DNA from: Didymodactylos carnosus
Taxonomy: Eukaryota; Rotifera; Eurotatoria; Philodinida; Philodinidae
DNA: 20,755 nt
NCBI GenBank assembly: GCA_905250885.1
Contig: CAJNOQ010003290.1
Location: 1-20,755, forward strand
Direction of reading: 5' to 3'
Shown here: in pieces, positions 20,106 through 20,755 of the stretch
Layout of the letters: the number at the start of each line of letters is the position of its first letter
How positions within the stretch are numbered: the stretch's first letter is position 1
Made by a program: the position numbers and the translations under genes
Notes under the pieces: model-generated
The model's input: the letters and a program-made list of their open reading frames with translations, nothing else
Told to the model about the DNA's origin: nothing
Databases searched by the model: none

Positions 20106-20755
20106 AATTGGCTGTGGTGTAAATGAAAATAATGCTGATAGAACTTCTGACAGTTTTTTCTCGTTTTTTATTCATTAGTTACAAATGAAAAATATTCGCC
20201 CAAACGTCAGATTGACATTTTTCAGGTATAATTTTTCATGAAAAGATAAATAGGCGCAGATATACGAATAATAGTTTTGCAGGTCCAGATTTTTTCTTCG
20301 TCGGGGATTGTTTTCTTCTTGCTAACTGTTACTTTTATGTGTTTTTTTACTCGTAAATATTAGTACTTAACTTTTATATTTTCTCTACTTATATTATGTA
20401 ATAAAAATGAAAAAAGACATTAATCAGAAAGTATCGTTGGTATTTAAAATTTAAAATTATTAAATCATTCTTGATCTTAACCTCAAACTTCAGGTTCACC
20501 CTTTTATCATGGTGGAAATGAGCATATCAAAAAGACAAATAAATCTGCAATAGGCGCATGTACGTTGAACTTTTTGACATTCATTAAAAATAAATTAATT
20601 TTATGATAATCAAAATATCAAAGAATACGTTCAAAAAATCGAATTTTTTTGCCACCAAACTGATTCTATATTTTTACACTACTGTATACGTAGATTTTTA
20701 GAACAATGAAAAAAATTCAATTTCCAATCTCTTTATGCAAGATATATGAATTCAA
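20106..20755 (+). other. 3' flank / UTR of the TMEM198-like gene
   Basis: A+T-rich sequence with a canonical AATAAA at 20400-20405 as the likeliest polyadenylation signal. No further gene was recognised to the window end. Confidence 0.6.

Noticed and set aside
1..20755. tRNA genes, CRISPR arrays, bacterial operons or riboswitches
   Set aside because: No tRNA A/B box pair with a foldable cloverleaf and no spaced repeat array were seen, and the window is clearly eukaryotic, with spliced genes.

Overview
The window is nuclear DNA from an animal. Genes are split by GT-AG introns, most of them only 40-85 nt long. The sequence is strongly A+T rich, and two of the three genes belong to metazoan families (MEKK2/3-type MAP3K and TMEM198). 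Compact introns, intergenic retroelement relics and a secreted Ig/chitin-binding protein fit a small invertebrate. A bdelloid rotifer is my best guess, as an inference and not a demonstrated fact.

Layout. (1) 1-683: left edge, including a 541-bp fold-back repeat (143-683). (2) 2175-3921, minus strand: nine exons of a MEKK2/3-like MAP kinase kinase kinase (PB1 domain, Ser-rich linker, kinase N-lobe and catalytic loop). The gene model stops at a perfect splice donor just after the DFG motif, and no exon for the rest of the kinase domain is visible to the left edge. (3) 3922-5188: no recognisable gene. (4) 5189-7352: decayed DIRS-like (tyrosine-recombinase) retrotransposon on the minus strand, with RNase H and recombinase remnants, bracketed by a 41-bp direct repeat. 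(5) 7343-7693: a second long hairpin whose loop carries a 5S-rRNA-like box. (6) 8935-12141, plus strand: a 15-exon gene for a 542-residue predicted secreted protein with four Ig-like domains, one CBM14 (peritrophin-A) chitin-binding domain and a His-rich segment. (7) 14668-20105, plus strand: a four-exon TMEM198-like seven-transmembrane protein of 357 residues with introns of about 3.2 and 1.1 kb. The larger intron holds a stop-containing relic copy of part of exon 2.

The three genes do not look like an operon or a functional cluster. They would act respectively in MAPK signalling, outside the cell, and in membranes. The most noteworthy item is the Ig + chitin-binding architecture, which resembles the chordate VCBP immune proteins (Ig domains followed by a C-terminal chitin-binding domain) but uses I-set-like domains. 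All exon models were built by hand from splice sites, reading phase and remembered family sequences; no alignment or transcript data were available.
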